From positions 377,706 through 441,705 of the forward strand of contig NZ_JAOEIY010000004.1 in NCBI RefSeq assembly GCF_025966695.1: DNA of 64,000 nucleotides. The letters are read 5' to 3'. Every line of letters begins with the position of its first letter. The first letter of the stretch is position 1. The notes beneath the pieces were generated by a model. The model was not told the DNA's origin, did not search any database, and saw nothing but the letters and a program-made list of their open reading frames with translations. This stretch comes from Stutzerimonas sp. S1. GTDB taxonomy: Bacteria; Pseudomonadota; Gammaproteobacteria; Pseudomonadales; Pseudomonadaceae. Below are positions 32,698-41,643 of this stretch, one piece after another. The position numbers and the translations under genes were made by a program.

Positions 32698-33375
32698 ATG
32701 CACGTGCTGCTTGCCGAAGACGACGCGCTGATCGCCAGCGGCATCGTCGCCGGGCTCAATGCCCAGGGCCTGATCGTCGACCACGCCGCGACTGCGGCAG
32801 ATGCCGAAGCCCTGCTGCGTGCGGCGCACTTCGACGTGCTGATCCTCGACCTCGGCCTGCCCGACGAAGACGGCCTCGTCCTGTTGCGACGCCTGCGCCA
32901 GCAGGGCCTGGAGCTACCGGTGCTGGTGCTCACCGCGCGCGATGCGGTCAGCGACCGCGTCACCGGCCTGCAAGCGGGTGCCGACGATTACCTGCTCAAG
33001 CCCTTCGACTTGCGCGAACTGGCCGCGCGCCTGCACACGCTGATGCGGCGCATGTCCGGGCGCAGCGTCAACCTCATCGAACATGGCCGGTTGAGCTACG
33101 ACCCGAGCCGCTGCGAAGCGCGCCTGGACGGCCGCCTCGTCGACCTGTCGCGCCGCGAACAGGCACTGCTGCAGGCGCTGCTCAACAATCAGGGCCGCGT
33201 GCTCAGCAGCGAGCAGCTCAAGGACGCGGTCTACGGTTTTGCCGATGATGTCGAAAGCAACGCGCTGAACGTGCATATCCACCACCTGCGCCGCAAGCTC
33301 GGCAGCGGCATCGTCGAAACCGTGCGCGGCCTCGGCTACCGCCTCGGCCCGGCAGGCGAGGAGGACGCGCCATGA
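32698..33375 (+). CDS. dsbR: OmpR-family response regulator, DsbR-like (225 aa)
   Basis: Receiver domain with acidic pocket LLAEDD, phosphoacceptor D51 in LILDLGLP, and the conserved Lys in LLKPFD. The C-terminal winged helix has the ALNVHIHHLRRKLG recognition region and VRGLGYRL. It is divergent from dsbD and overlaps the kinase gene (ATGA at 33372-33375). Gene order matches P. aeruginosa PA2479 (DsbR), reported to activate dsb genes under copper stress. The name is inferred from this synteny; the protein alone is a generic QseB/PmrA-type regulator. Confidence 0.85.
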   Translation: MHVLLAEDDALIASGIVAGLNAQGLIVDHAATAADAEALLRAAHFDVLILDLGLPDEDGLVLLRRLRQQGLELPVLVLTARDAVSDRVTGLQAGADDYLLKPFDLRELAARLHTLMRRMSGRSVNLIEHGRLSYDPSRCEARLDGRLVDLSRREQALLQALLNNQGRVLSSEQLKDAVYGFADDVESNALNVHIHHLRRKLGSGIVETVRGLGYRLGPAGEEDAP

Positions 33376-34694
33376 GCCTGCGTCTGCGCCTGACCCTGAT
33401 GCTCGGCTCGGCCTTCGTGCTGCTCTGGGCGCTGGCCGCGACCTGGATGCTAGTCGATCTGCGCAGCCAGATGATGCTCTCGCTCGACCAGCGCCTGGCG
33501 GCCTCGGCGCGCATGGTTGCCGGTCTGCTGGTGCAGCTGCCGCAGCCGGTGCCCGGCGACGGCCCGCCACAACGATTGAGCGCCGAGCAGCTGGGCATCC
33601 CCAACGGGCTGGCCTGCCAGGTCAGCTCGTTGCGTGGCGAGGTGCTGGCGCGCAGCCACAGTGCGCCCGACCAGCAGCTGGATGCCGAGCAGAACGGCTT
33701 TCGCGACCAGCTGATCGACGGCGTGCCCTGGCGCAGCTTCACCCTGGTGCAAGGCGAGCTGCGCATCACCACCGCCGACCGCCTGGATGAGCGTGCCGCG
33801 CTGAAACGTTCGGTGTTGCTGGCGGCGGCGCTGCCGGTGGCGGTCGCTCTGCTCGGCAGCCTGGGTCTGCTCTGGCTTGGCCTCGGCCGTGGGCTGGCGC
33901 CCGTGCGGCGGATTCGCGAGGCGCTGACCCGACGCAGCGCCGACTCCCTCGAACCCTTGCCGGTCGAAGGCCTGCCGCCGGAGCTGCTGCCACTGGTGCA
34001 GACGCAGAACCAGCTGTTCCAGCGCATCGCCCAGGCCATCGTGCGCGAACGCCGACTGACCGGCGACGCCGCCCACGAACTGCGCAGCCCGCTGACGGCG
34101 ATCAAGACCCACCTGCAGGTAGCACGCATGACCGAAGGCGCCTCCGCCGAACAGGCGCTGGCCAACGCCGAGGCCGGCGCCGACCGATTGCAACGCACGC
34201 TGGAACAGCTGCTGTTGCTGGCCCGGGTGGAAGGCAGTCTGGATTTCGACGATGGCCTACAATGCACCGCTGCCGAGGTCGCGCGGCTGGCGATTCAGGA
34301 CGCCAGTGGCGGTGACCGCGCACCAATCCTGTTGCAGGTTCCGGCCGAACTGCCCGACACGCCGCTGGCGATGCCGCCGGTGCTGGCCATCGCCGCGCTG
34401 CGCAATCTGCTGGAGAACGCCCAGCGCCACACCGCGCCGGGCACTGCCGTCACGCTGACCCTGCACGCTGAAACCGGGCGCGTGCGCTTCGAAGTGCGCG
34501 ACCAGGGGCCGGGCATCGCCGCCGAACATCGCGAGCACCTGACCCGCCGCTTCTGGCGCCTCGCCGCCAGCAGTGGCAGCGGCCTGGGCCTGGCCATCGT
34601 TCAGGCGATCGCCCAGCGCTGCGACTGCACCCTCGCCTTCGACAGCCAGGCCGACGGCCTGCGCGTATCGCTGACGGTGCCGTTGCAGCGCTGA
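33372..34694 (+). CDS. dsbS: Sensor histidine kinase, DsbS-like (440 aa)
   Basis: Inner-membrane kinase with helices at about residues 8-28 and 148-172 around a periplasmic sensor domain. The phosphorylated His is H235 (AAHELRSPL); the ATP site shows NLLENAQRH, DQGPGI and SGSGLGLAI. The only Cys in the sensor domain is C82. As I recall, P. aeruginosa DsbS (PA2480) senses Cu(I) through Cys82, so position and synteny agree. It overlaps the regulator by 4 bp. The copper genes start 79 bp downstream. Confidence 0.86.
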   Translation: MSLRLRLTLMLGSAFVLLWALAATWMLVDLRSQMMLSLDQRLAASARMVAGLLVQLPQPVPGDGPPQRLSAEQLGIPNGLACQVSSLRGEVLARSHSAPDQQLDAEQNGFRDQLIDGVPWRSFTLVQGELRITTADRLDERAALKRSVLLAAALPVAVALLGSLGLLWLGLGRGLAPVRRIREALTRRSADSLEPLPVEGLPPELLPLVQTQNQLFQRIAQAIVRERRLTGDAAHELRSPLTAIKTHLQVARMTEGASAEQALANAEAGADRLQRTLEQLLLLARVEGSLDFDDGLQCTAAEVARLAIQDASGGDRAPILLQVPAELPDTPLAMPPVLAIAALRNLLENAQRHTAPGTAVTLTLHAETGRVRFEVRDQGPGIAAEHREHLTRRFWRLAASSGSGLGLAIVQAIAQRCDCTLAFDSQADGLRVSLTVPLQR

Positions 34695-34706
34695 TCCAGG
34701 CGAGGC

Positions 34707-34737
34707 TTGACCTTGCCACGATGTCAGGGATGAACAT
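34707..34737 (+). promoter_or_regulatory. CueR-type (MerR family) promoter for the copper chaperone gene
   Basis: A -35 TTGACC (34707-34712) is followed by a 19-bp spacer and a poor -10 GAACAT (34732-34737). The spacer holds an imperfect dyad, ACCTTGCCA...TGTCAGGGA, like CueR operators. The overlong 19-bp spacer is the hallmark of MerR-family control. No cueR gene is in the window. Confidence 0.6.
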
Positions 34738-34773
34738 CCAACCACGTTCACGCAACCATCCTGGGAGACGCAC

Positions 34774-35040
34774 ATGAACAGCATCGAACTCAAAGTGACC
34801 GGCATGACCTGCGGCCATTGCGTCAAGCATGTCAGCGAAGCGCTGCAGGCCGTGTCCGGCGTCACCGACGTCGAGGTCGACCTGGCCGCCGGGCTCGCCC
34901 GTGTCGCCGGCCAGGCCGACAGTCCGGCGCTGATCGCCGCACTCGACGAAGCCGGCTATCCTGCCGCCATCAACACCGCCGCAACCACCCCCGCCGCGCA
35001 GACTGGCTGCGGCGGCAATGGTGGCTGCGGCTGTCGCTGA
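34774..35040 (+). CDS. copZ: CopZ-like copper chaperone with a Cys-rich tail (88 aa)
   Basis: Cytoplasmic heavy-metal-associated (HMA) domain that binds Cu(I) through GMTCGHC (about residues 10-16) and hands it to partners. TDVEVDLAAGLARV and EAGYPA complete the ferredoxin-like fold. Unusually, the last ten residues (CGGNGGCGCR) add three Cys, a possible second metal site. GGGAGACGCAC precedes the ATG. Expression is probably from the CueR-type promoter at 34707. The DUF411 gene follows by 21 bp. Confidence 0.88.
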   Translation: MNSIELKVTGMTCGHCVKHVSEALQAVSGVTDVEVDLAAGLARVAGQADSPALIAALDEAGYPAAINTAATTPAAQTGCGGNGGCGCR

Positions 35041-35061
35041 AACCCTGATCTGGAGACGTAC

Positions 35062-35508
35062 ATGAAGCCTTATCTCACCGCTCTCGCCGCCCTGCTGATC
35101 TCCGGTGTGGCAAACGCCGCCGATGTAATCGACGTGCACCGCGATGCCAACTGCGGCTGCTGCAAGGACTGGATCAAGTACCTGGAAGCCAACGGTTTCG
35201 AGGTGCGCGACCACGTCGAGGCCAACATGTCGGCGGTCAAGCAGCGCGCGGGCGTGGTGCCGCGCCTGGGCTCGTGTCACACCGGCGTGATCGACGGCAA
35301 GTTCGTCGAAGGCCACGTGCCGGTCGCCGCGATCCACGAACTGAAGAAGCGCGACGACCTGGCGGGTGTCGCCGTACCGGGCATGCCGGCGGGCTCTCCG
35401 GGGATGGACTATGGCCAGCCACACCAGCGTTATCAGGTCATCGGGCTGACCACAGAAGGCCGTGAAGAGGTGCTGGGCGACTATCTCGGCGAGCAGCCGG
35501 TTCGCTGA
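35062..35508 (+). CDS. DUF411 exported metal-binding protein (148 aa)
   Basis: Signal peptide MKPYLTALAALLISGVANA, then the family signature NCGCCKDW, GSCHTGVID and VPGMPAGSPGM. The Cys pair and Cys-His motifs suggest periplasmic copper (or other soft metal) binding, in keeping with the flanking copZ-like and copA genes. The family is common in copper and silver resistance clusters, but its exact role is unknown to me. A hairpin at 35554-35576 separates it from copA. Confidence 0.88.
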   Translation: MKPYLTALAALLISGVANAADVIDVHRDANCGCCKDWIKYLEANGFEVRDHVEANMSAVKQRAGVVPRLGSCHTGVIDGKFVEGHVPVAAIHELKKRDDLAGVAVPGMPAGSPGMDYGQPHQRYQVIGLTTEGREEVLGDYLGEQPVR

Positions 35509-35553
35509 CCACGCCGTCGCATGACACGCCGGTGCCGTCCGGCATCTCCGGCA

Positions 35554-35576
35554 GGCCAGCCCGGATGGGGCTGGCC
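35554..35576 (+). terminator. Hairpin between the DUF411 gene and copA
   Basis: GGCCAGCCC-GGATG-GGGCTGGCC has perfect 9-bp arms, 46 bp after the DUF411 stop. No U-run follows. It suggests that copA has its own promoter or attenuated read-through. Confidence 0.4.
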
Positions 35577-35700
35577 AACAACCGCGTAATTTTCGCTTCA
35601 GGCCACTGACCGATGCGCCGCGCCAGGGTGCTTGCCATCGCGTTGCAGCGGTATCTGCGCGGCGGCGACCCAGCAATCCGATCAACCGAACAGGACTCGC

Positions 35701-37485
35701 ATGAACTTGACCAGTTCTCGGCGCACCTTCGTCAAAAGCCTGGCTGCCGGCGGTGCGTTCGCCGGCCTCGGGCTGTGGCAGCAGCCGGTCTGGGCGCTGA
35801 CCAGCCCGGGTCAGCCGACGGCGCTCAGCGGCACCGAGTTCAATCTGACCATTGACGCCATGACGGTGGATTTCACCGGCAACCGCCGCACCGCCATGGC
35901 CATCAACGGCAGCATCCCCGGCCCGCTGCTGCGCTGGCGCGAGGGCGACACCGTGACCCTGCGCGTGCGCAACCGCCTGCCGCAGGACACCTCGATCCAC
36001 TGGCACGGCATCCTGCTGCCGGCCAACATGGACGGCGTGCCCGGCTTCAGCTTCGCCGGCATCGCGCCGGACGGTATGTACGAGTACCGCTTCAAGGTGA
36101 AGCAGAGCGGCACCTACTGGTACCACAGCCATTCCGCGTTTCAGGAACAACTCGGCGTCTACGGCGCGCTGATCATCGATCCCAAGGAGCCGGAGTCATT
36201 CGCCTACGACCGCGACTACGTGGTGTTCCTCTCCGACTGGACCGACGAGAGCCCGGCACGGGTGCTGGCCAAGCTGAAGAAGCGCTCGGACTACTACAAC
36301 CGGGGCCGGCGCACGCTTGGCGATTTCATCGACGACGTCGCCGACAACGGCTGGACTGAGACCGTCAGCGAACGCTGGGCCTGGGCGAAGATGAACATGT
36401 CGCCGACCGATCTGGCCGACATCAGCGGTGCCACCTACACCTATCTCCTCAACGGCCAGGCGCCGGACGGCAACTGGACCGGGCTGTTCCAGCCAGGTGA
36501 GCGCATCCGCCTGCGGCTGATCAACGGCTCGGCGATGAGCTATTTCGACTTCCGCATCCCCGGCCTCAAGCTCACCGTGGTCGCCGCCGACGGGCAGAAC
36601 GTCGAACCGGTGCAGGCGGACGAGGTGCGCCTGGCCGTGGCGGAAACCCTCGACGTGATCGTCGAGCCGGACGGCAGCCAGGACGCCTACACCCTGTTCG
36701 CCCAGTCCATGGACCGCAGCGGTTATGCCCGCGGCACCTTGGCCGTGCGTGATGGTTTGCAGGCGCCGGTGCCCGCGCCCGATCCGCGCCCCGAGCTGAC
36801 CATGGAAGACATGGGCCATGGCGATCATTCCGCCCATGGCCAGGCTGCTGCGCCTGCGCAAAGCGACGATCCTCACGCCGGGCATGGCGACATGAATCAC
36901 GACGCGATGAATTCGGACCAGCGGGACCACGCCGCCATGGGCCACGGCCCATCCGGCGCCATGCAGGCGCATCCGGCCAGCGAAACCGACAATCCGCTGG
37001 TGGACATGCAGACCATGATGCCGGTGGCCAAGCTGGACGACCCCGGCATCGGCCTGCGCGACAACGGCCGCCGCGTGCTGACCTACGCCGACCTGCGCAG
37101 CAGCTTCACCGATCCGGACGGCCGCGAGCCGACGCGCACCATCGAGCTGCACCTGACCGGCCATATGGAGCGCTTCGCCTGGTCGTTCGACGGCATTCCC
37201 TTCGCCGATGCCGAACCGATCCGCCTCAAGTACGGCGAGCGAGTGCGCTTCGTGCTGGTCAACGACACCATGATGCACCACCCCATTCACCTGCATGGGC
37301 TGTGGAGCGATCTGGAGGATGAGCACGGCAATTTCCAGGTGCGCAAGCACACCATCGACATGCCGCCGGGCGCGAAACGCAGTTACCGTGTCACCGCCGA
37401 CGCCCTCGGGCGCTGGGCTTACCACTGCCATATGCTGATGCACATGGACCTCGGGATGTTCCGCGAAGTCCGCGTAGAAGAGTGA
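35701..37485 (+). CDS. copA: Copper-resistance multicopper oxidase CopA (594 aa)
   Basis: Tat-exported periplasmic laccase-like enzyme that oxidises Cu(I) to Cu(II). A twin-arginine signal (SRRTFVK) is followed by the copper-ligand motifs HWHG (100-103), YHSH (141-144), HPIHLHG (527-533) and HCHMLMHMDLGM (from 575). Between about residues 385 and 460 is a Met/His-rich loop (MGHGDHSAHG, HAGHGDMNHDAM) that binds extra copper. Start is ATG 35701 with AGGA upstream. The His/Met-rich protein follows by 11 bp. This is the PcoA/CopA oxidase, not the P-type ATPase of the same name. Confidence 0.94.
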   Translation: MNLTSSRRTFVKSLAAGGAFAGLGLWQQPVWALTSPGQPTALSGTEFNLTIDAMTVDFTGNRRTAMAINGSIPGPLLRWREGDTVTLRVRNRLPQDTSIHWHGILLPANMDGVPGFSFAGIAPDGMYEYRFKVKQSGTYWYHSHSAFQEQLGVYGALIIDPKEPESFAYDRDYVVFLSDWTDESPARVLAKLKKRSDYYNRGRRTLGDFIDDVADNGWTETVSERWAWAKMNMSPTDLADISGATYTYLLNGQAPDGNWTGLFQPGERIRLRLINGSAMSYFDFRIPGLKLTVVAADGQNVEPVQADEVRLAVAETLDVIVEPDGSQDAYTLFAQSMDRSGYARGTLAVRDGLQAPVPAPDPRPELTMEDMGHGDHSAHGQAAAPAQSDDPHAGHGDMNHDAMNSDQRDHAAMGHGPSGAMQAHPASETDNPLVDMQTMMPVAKLDDPGIGLRDNGRRVLTYADLRSSFTDPDGREPTRTIELHLTGHMERFAWSFDGIPFADAEPIRLKYGERVRFVLVNDTMMHHPIHLHGLWSDLEDEHGNFQVRKHTIDMPPGAKRSYRVTADALGRWAYHCHMLMHMDLGMFREVRVEE

Positions 37486-37496
37486 AGGAGAAACCT

Positions 37497-37898
37497 ATGA
37501 ACACGCTCAAGCAAAACATCCTGATCGCCTGCGGCCTGGCTGCCGCCCTGCAGCTGACCGCCGTGCAGGCACAGCAGAACCAGCACGACGGCCACCATCC
37601 TGAGAAAACGCCGACCAGCTCGCAAGCCAACCAGGCCAAGCAGCAACGCGGCGCAGCCAAGCAAGGCATAGACCAGGGCAACATGCAGATGCACGACGAG
37701 CACATGGGCAAGGGCCAGATGATGGACCGCGACAACATGGGCCAGAGCATGCAGCACCGTGACGTGAACCAGGGTCAGGACATGGAGCACCGCAACGTGA
37801 ATCAGGGCCAGGGCATGGAGCACCGCAACGTGGAGAACAGCCAGCGGGACAAGAAGCCGTCCAAGGGGAACGCCAAGGACAAGCCGCGTGACCGCTGA
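37497..37898 (+). CDS. His/Met-rich exported repeat protein, probable copper binder (133 aa)
   Basis: GAAGGAGAAACCT precedes the ATG. A signal peptide ([13 protein letters not shown]... ending VQAQ) leads to a low-complexity, very hydrophilic chain of Gln, Asn, His, Met and Lys. It contains tandem copies of a 10-residue unit [10 protein letters not shown] (about residues 82-111) and [12 protein letters not shown] before it, all potential soft-metal ligands. No fold is evident. Its place between copA and copB, with its stop overlapping the copB start by 11 bp, points to periplasmic copper buffering, an inference only. Confidence 0.78.
   Translation: MNTLKQNILIACGLAAALQLTAVQAQQNQHDGHHPEKTPTSSQANQAKQQRGAAKQGIDQGNMQMHDEHMGKGQMMDRDNMGQSMQHRDVNQGQDMEHRNVNQGQGMEHRNVENSQRDKKPSKGNAKDKPRDR
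37741..37831 (+). repeat. In-frame 30-bp tandem repeat
   Basis: About three imperfect copies of a 30-bp unit, each encoding a version of the decapeptide [10 protein letters not shown], inside the His/Met-rich gene. Copies two and three differ by few bases, which fits recent duplication and possible copy-number variation. Confidence 0.75.
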
Positions 37899-38817
37899 GC
37901 GGCAACTGATCGACATTGCCAGTGCTGCCGGGGCGAGGCTGCTTCTCACCCTAGCCACCGGCGTGGTCGCGGCGACAGCTCAGGCGCAGCAGCGCATGGA
38001 TCATTCCGCTCATGGCGATCATACCGGGGCGGCACAACACAGCCCGATTGAGCATGGCGGCATGGGCCACGGCTCGATGATCCATCCGCCGGTCACCGAC
38101 ACTTCACCACGAACACCGGTGCCGACGCTCAGCGATGCGGATCGCGCCGATGCCTTCCCCGACCTGCCACCGCACACCATGCATCAGGGCGGGACCAACT
38201 TCCTGTTCCTGGCCGATCAGCTGGAATGGCAGGACGCCGATGAAGGCAGCACGCTGGCCTGGGATATCTCCGGCTGGTACGGCGGCGACATCGACCGCCT
38301 GGCCTTCCGCTCCGAGGGTGAGCGCAGCAACGGCCACACTGAGGAGGCCGAACTGCAGTTGCTCTGGAGTCACGCCATCGGCCCCTGGTGGGAAACCGTC
38401 GCCGGCGTGCGCCAGGACTTCAAGCCCGGTTCGCCACAGACCTGGGCGGCCTTCGGCGTGCAGGGCATGCCGCTGTTCGGTCTGGAAACCGAAGCCACCG
38501 CGTTTCTCGGTGAGGGTGGCCAGACCGCACTGCGTCTGGAAGCCGAATACGACATCCTGCTGACCCAGCGCTGGGTCCTGAAGCCGATGGCGGAGCTGAA
38601 CCTGCACGGGCGCAACGATGAGGCCCGCGGCGTCGGCGCCGGACTCAGCGACGCCAGTGTCGGACTGCGCCTGCGCTACGAGATCAGCCGCCAGTTCGCA
38701 CCTTATGTCGGCGTCAGCTGGAGCCGTGCCTACGGCAATACCGCTGATCTACTGCGTGCCGATGACGAAAACATCAGCGAGGCGAAGCTGGTCGCCGGTG
38801 TTCGCTTCTGGTTCTGA
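37888..38817 (+). CDS. copB: Outer-membrane copper-resistance protein CopB (309 aa)
   Basis: Beta-barrel partner of CopA thought to bind or restrict copper at the outer membrane. Start is GTG 37888, inside the end of the preceding gene and preceded by AAGGA. A signal region is followed by a Met/His-rich segment ([25 protein letters not shown]), then the conserved barrel: DPLG-like region replaced by [17 protein letters not shown], and [13 protein letters not shown]. It ends in FWF with an aromatic last residue, an outer-membrane sorting signal. The copA-repeat protein-copB order suggests one operon. Confidence 0.9.
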   Translation: MTAERQLIDIASAAGARLLLTLATGVVAATAQAQQRMDHSAHGDHTGAAQHSPIEHGGMGHGSMIHPPVTDTSPRTPVPTLSDADRADAFPDLPPHTMHQGGTNFLFLADQLEWQDADEGSTLAWDISGWYGGDIDRLAFRSEGERSNGHTEEAELQLLWSHAIGPWWETVAGVRQDFKPGSPQTWAAFGVQGMPLFGLETEATAFLGEGGQTALRLEAEYDILLTQRWVLKPMAELNLHGRNDEARGVGAGLSDASVGLRLRYEISRQFAPYVGVSWSRAYGNTADLLRADDENISEAKLVAGVRFWF

Positions 38818-39049
38818 TCATCCGGCGCCGGAAATAAACCCCACCGATCTGAGCCAGAGCCCCTACCCTGCCCCGCCGAAGCTGGCAGAGCAGCTCGGCC
38901 GCGGCGATCCTTACGATTACAGCAGCCAGCACTTAGCGGGGAATCATCGGATACGCAAGAAGGTGTCGCTCGGCAGAGCGAAGGCCACACCAGCGGCAAG
39001 ACCGAACGCGGGGTGCATCGCCATGCTGACGGCAGCAAGCATTGATGGT

Positions 39050-39080
39050 CCCGTCCGCGCCGTGAAACGACGCGGACGGG
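39050..39080 (-). terminator. Hairpin after opgH
   Basis: CCCGTCCGCG and CGCGGACGGG are perfect 10-bp arms around an 11-nt loop, 8 bp past the opgH stop in its direction. No U-run follows, so it may act with Rho. The rest of the gap 38818-39049 shows nothing recognisable. Confidence 0.45.
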
Positions 39081-39087
39081 CAACGCA

Positions 39088-41643
39088 TTACGAGCGAGCC
39101 TGTTCGCGAGAGCGCTCGTATGCCTCCCGCCAGGACTGATAGCGCTCGTCATCCCAGATGCGCTGATGCAGCCGCGCCATACCGTTCGGGTCGTTGAGTA
39201 GACGCCAGCGCGCCGCCTCGGCCTTGCCGGTCGGACCCGCCTCGAGGATCTGCTGCATGCGTTGCTCGCGCAGCACCTCGGCACTGGCGACCACCTTGGC
39301 ATGACGCGCACGGGCCATGCCGCAAACCAGCGCGTTGTAAAGCGGGTCCACCGTGGCGGCGATAAAGCCGTCATGCAGCGCGTTGTCCTGATTTTCGCGG
39401 GTGTAGCGATCGGTTGCCGCCAGCTCCTGCGGTGGGTTGAACTCCTCCGGAATCAGGAACAGCTTGCGGCGCAAGGCGGCCAGGCCCAGGCCGGTACGGC
39501 TGGTAATCACCGAAACCGGCGCCGAGAGGATCAGCGAGCCCACAATTGGCGCCAGCCACCAGAGAAACGCCGGATCGAGCCAGGCCACCAGCGCCGTCCA
39601 CAGCACGCCCAGCAGCATCTGCGGACCATGACGGCGCAGCGCTTCGCTCCAGGGCGTGGCGTTGTCGGCACGTTGCGGCGACTGCCACTGCACCGACCAG
39701 CCGAGAAACGCGGCGCTGACGAAGACCGTGTGGAACAGCATGCGCACCGGAGCCGCCAGCATCGAGAACAGCGATTCGAGGATCATCGACAGCAGCAGCC
39801 GTAGCCGCCCGCCGTACTCGTGGGCGCCCTGGATCCAGATCAGCAGGACGCTGAGCAGTTTGGGCAGGAACAGCAGGGTCAGCGTGGCCGAGAACAGCAT
39901 GATCGCTTCCTCGGGATGCCACTGCGGCCACAGCGGATAGAGCTGGTTCGGCTGCAGGAAGTACTCCGGCACCATCAGGGTGTGGATCGCCAGCAAGCCG
40001 GTCGACAGCACCAGGAAGATGAACCACAGCGGCGCCGACAGATAGGACATCACCCCGGTGAGGAACACGAAACGGTGCACCGTGTGCATGCCCTTGACCA
40101 GGAACAGCCGGAAGTTCATCAGGTTGCCATGACACCAGCGGCGATCGCGCTTGAGCTCGTCGAGCAGGTTGGGTGGCAGCTCTTCGTAGCTGCCCGGCAG
40201 GTCGTAGGCGATCCACACGCCCCAGCCGGCGCGGCGCATCAGTGCCGCCTCGACGAAATCGTGGGAGAGGATGTCACCGGCGAACGAACCCTTGCCCGGT
40301 AGCGGCGCCAGGGCGCAATGCTCGATGAACGGTTGGACCCGGATGATCGCGTTATGCCCCCAGTAGTGCGATTCGCCCAGCTGCCAGAAGTTGAGGCCCG
40401 CGGTGAACAACGGCCCGTAGACCCGGGTGGCGAACTGCTGCATCCGCGCATAGAGGGTTTCCATGCCGGATGCCTTGGGCGCCGTCTGGATGATGCCGGC
40501 GCCCGGATTGGCTTCCATCAGCCGCACCAGACTGGTCAGACATTCACCGCTCATCACGCTGTCGGCGTCCAGCACCACCATGTAGCGGTAGCTGCTGCCC
40601 CAGCGACGGCAGAAGTCGTCGATGTTGCCACTCTTGCGCTTCACCCGCCGGCGGCGGCGGCGATAGAAGATGTGGCCGAAGCCATCGACTTCGCGACACA
40701 GTTCCAGCCAGGCCTTCTGTTCGGCCACACAGGTGTCGGGGTCGTTACTGTCGCTGAGCACGAAGATGTCGAAATGTTCCAGATCGCCGGTTGCCTTGAG
40801 CGACTCGTAAGTGGCGCGCAAGCCGGCGAACACCCGCGGCACATCTTCGTTGGCAATGGGCATCACCAGCGCCGTGCGCGCTTCGCGCGGGATCGGCTCG
40901 TCGCCCAGCGTGGTGGCGGAGATGTTGTAGCGATCACGCCCTTTGAGCAGCTGGAAAAAGCCCATCAGTGCGGTCCAGAAGCCCACCGAAACCCAGCAGA
41001 ACAGCAACGCGAACAGCAGCAGAATGCTCGTCTGCACCACGTAGGGGAGGATCTGCCGCGCCGATTCCTGCCACGGCTGCTGGAAGACTTCCTGCAGATC
41101 GACCAGTGCCCAGCCCTGATATGGCAGCACGGATTTCATGTGCCACGTAGCGATGACGGTCTGCACCAGCATGAGGATCAGCAGCGTGGTACGGCGCAAA
41201 CCGGCCACCCGCCGCCAGCCCGAACGGTCCATCTCGACTGGTGGAGGCATCTCCACCGTGCGGTTCTTCTTGCGCAGCAGGCGCCACCAGCTCAGCCGCA
41301 GCACGTTGGTGTGCCAGGGTTCGGGCACCATGCGGGTCCGCACGATCGGCGGCGTCGAACGGATGCAGACGCGCGCCTGATGGTCATGCATGAGCGCCCG
41401 CGCACGCTCGAGGGTCTCGCCCCAGCCAAGCTTCAGCCGGGCGGCCACCGAGCCCAGTGCACCGGCTGACGGCGGCACGCCGGGCGCGGTGTCCGGCACG
41501 TGACGCTCCAGGACGCGATGCAGATCCTCGAGCGTGCCGCCCTCGCGCGCGACCTCATCGGCCAGCGCCTGGCGTTCGGCGTCGGCCAGCGGCAGTTGAT
41601 CGAGATAGTGTCCGCCGAGGGACGCTGACGCCAGGTTATTCAT
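39088..41643 (-). CDS. opgH: Glucan biosynthesis glucosyltransferase OpgH (851 aa)
   Basis: Inner-membrane family 2 glucosyltransferase that builds the linear backbone of osmoregulated periplasmic glucans from UDP-glucose. Eight or so membrane helices flank the catalytic domain, which shows [11 protein letters not shown] (metal-binding DxD), [15 protein letters not shown] and RDRRWCHGN (QxxRW-like). Start is ATG 41643, overlapping the opgG stop by 8 bp (ATGAATAA), so the pair is translationally coupled. The N- and C-termini are cytoplasmic by prediction. The longer frame to 41706 overlaps opgG too far to be likely. Confidence 0.95.
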   Translation of the reverse strand: MNNLASASLGGHYLDQLPLADAERQALADEVAREGGTLEDLHRVLERHVPDTAPGVPPSAGALGSVAARLKLGWGETLERARALMHDHQARVCIRSTPPIVRTRMVPEPWHTNVLRLSWWRLLRKKNRTVEMPPPVEMDRSGWRRVAGLRRTTLLILMLVQTVIATWHMKSVLPYQGWALVDLQEVFQQPWQESARQILPYVVQTSILLLFALLFCWVSVGFWTALMGFFQLLKGRDRYNISATTLGDEPIPREARTALVMPIANEDVPRVFAGLRATYESLKATGDLEHFDIFVLSDSNDPDTCVAEQKAWLELCREVDGFGHIFYRRRRRRVKRKSGNIDDFCRRWGSSYRYMVVLDADSVMSGECLTSLVRLMEANPGAGIIQTAPKASGMETLYARMQQFATRVYGPLFTAGLNFWQLGESHYWGHNAIIRVQPFIEHCALAPLPGKGSFAGDILSHDFVEAALMRRAGWGVWIAYDLPGSYEELPPNLLDELKRDRRWCHGNLMNFRLFLVKGMHTVHRFVFLTGVMSYLSAPLWFIFLVLSTGLLAIHTLMVPEYFLQPNQLYPLWPQWHPEEAIMLFSATLTLLFLPKLLSVLLIWIQGAHEYGGRLRLLLSMILESLFSMLAAPVRMLFHTVFVSAAFLGWSVQWQSPQRADNATPWSEALRRHGPQMLLGVLWTALVAWLDPAFLWWLAPIVGSLILSAPVSVITSRTGLGLAALRRKLFLIPEEFNPPQELAATDRYTRENQDNALHDGFIAATVDPLYNALVCGMARARHAKVVASAEVLREQRMQQILEAGPTGKAEAARWRLLNDPNGMARLHQRIWDDERYQSWREAYERSREQARS

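Noticed and set aside
34450..36150. Minus-strand frame of 566 codons across copZ, DUF411 and copA
   Set aside because: Runs antisense through three clear genes and lacks any recognisable domain.
37741..37831. 30-bp repeats considered as a CRISPR
   Set aside because: Direct tandem copies without spacers, in frame inside a gene; no cas genes.
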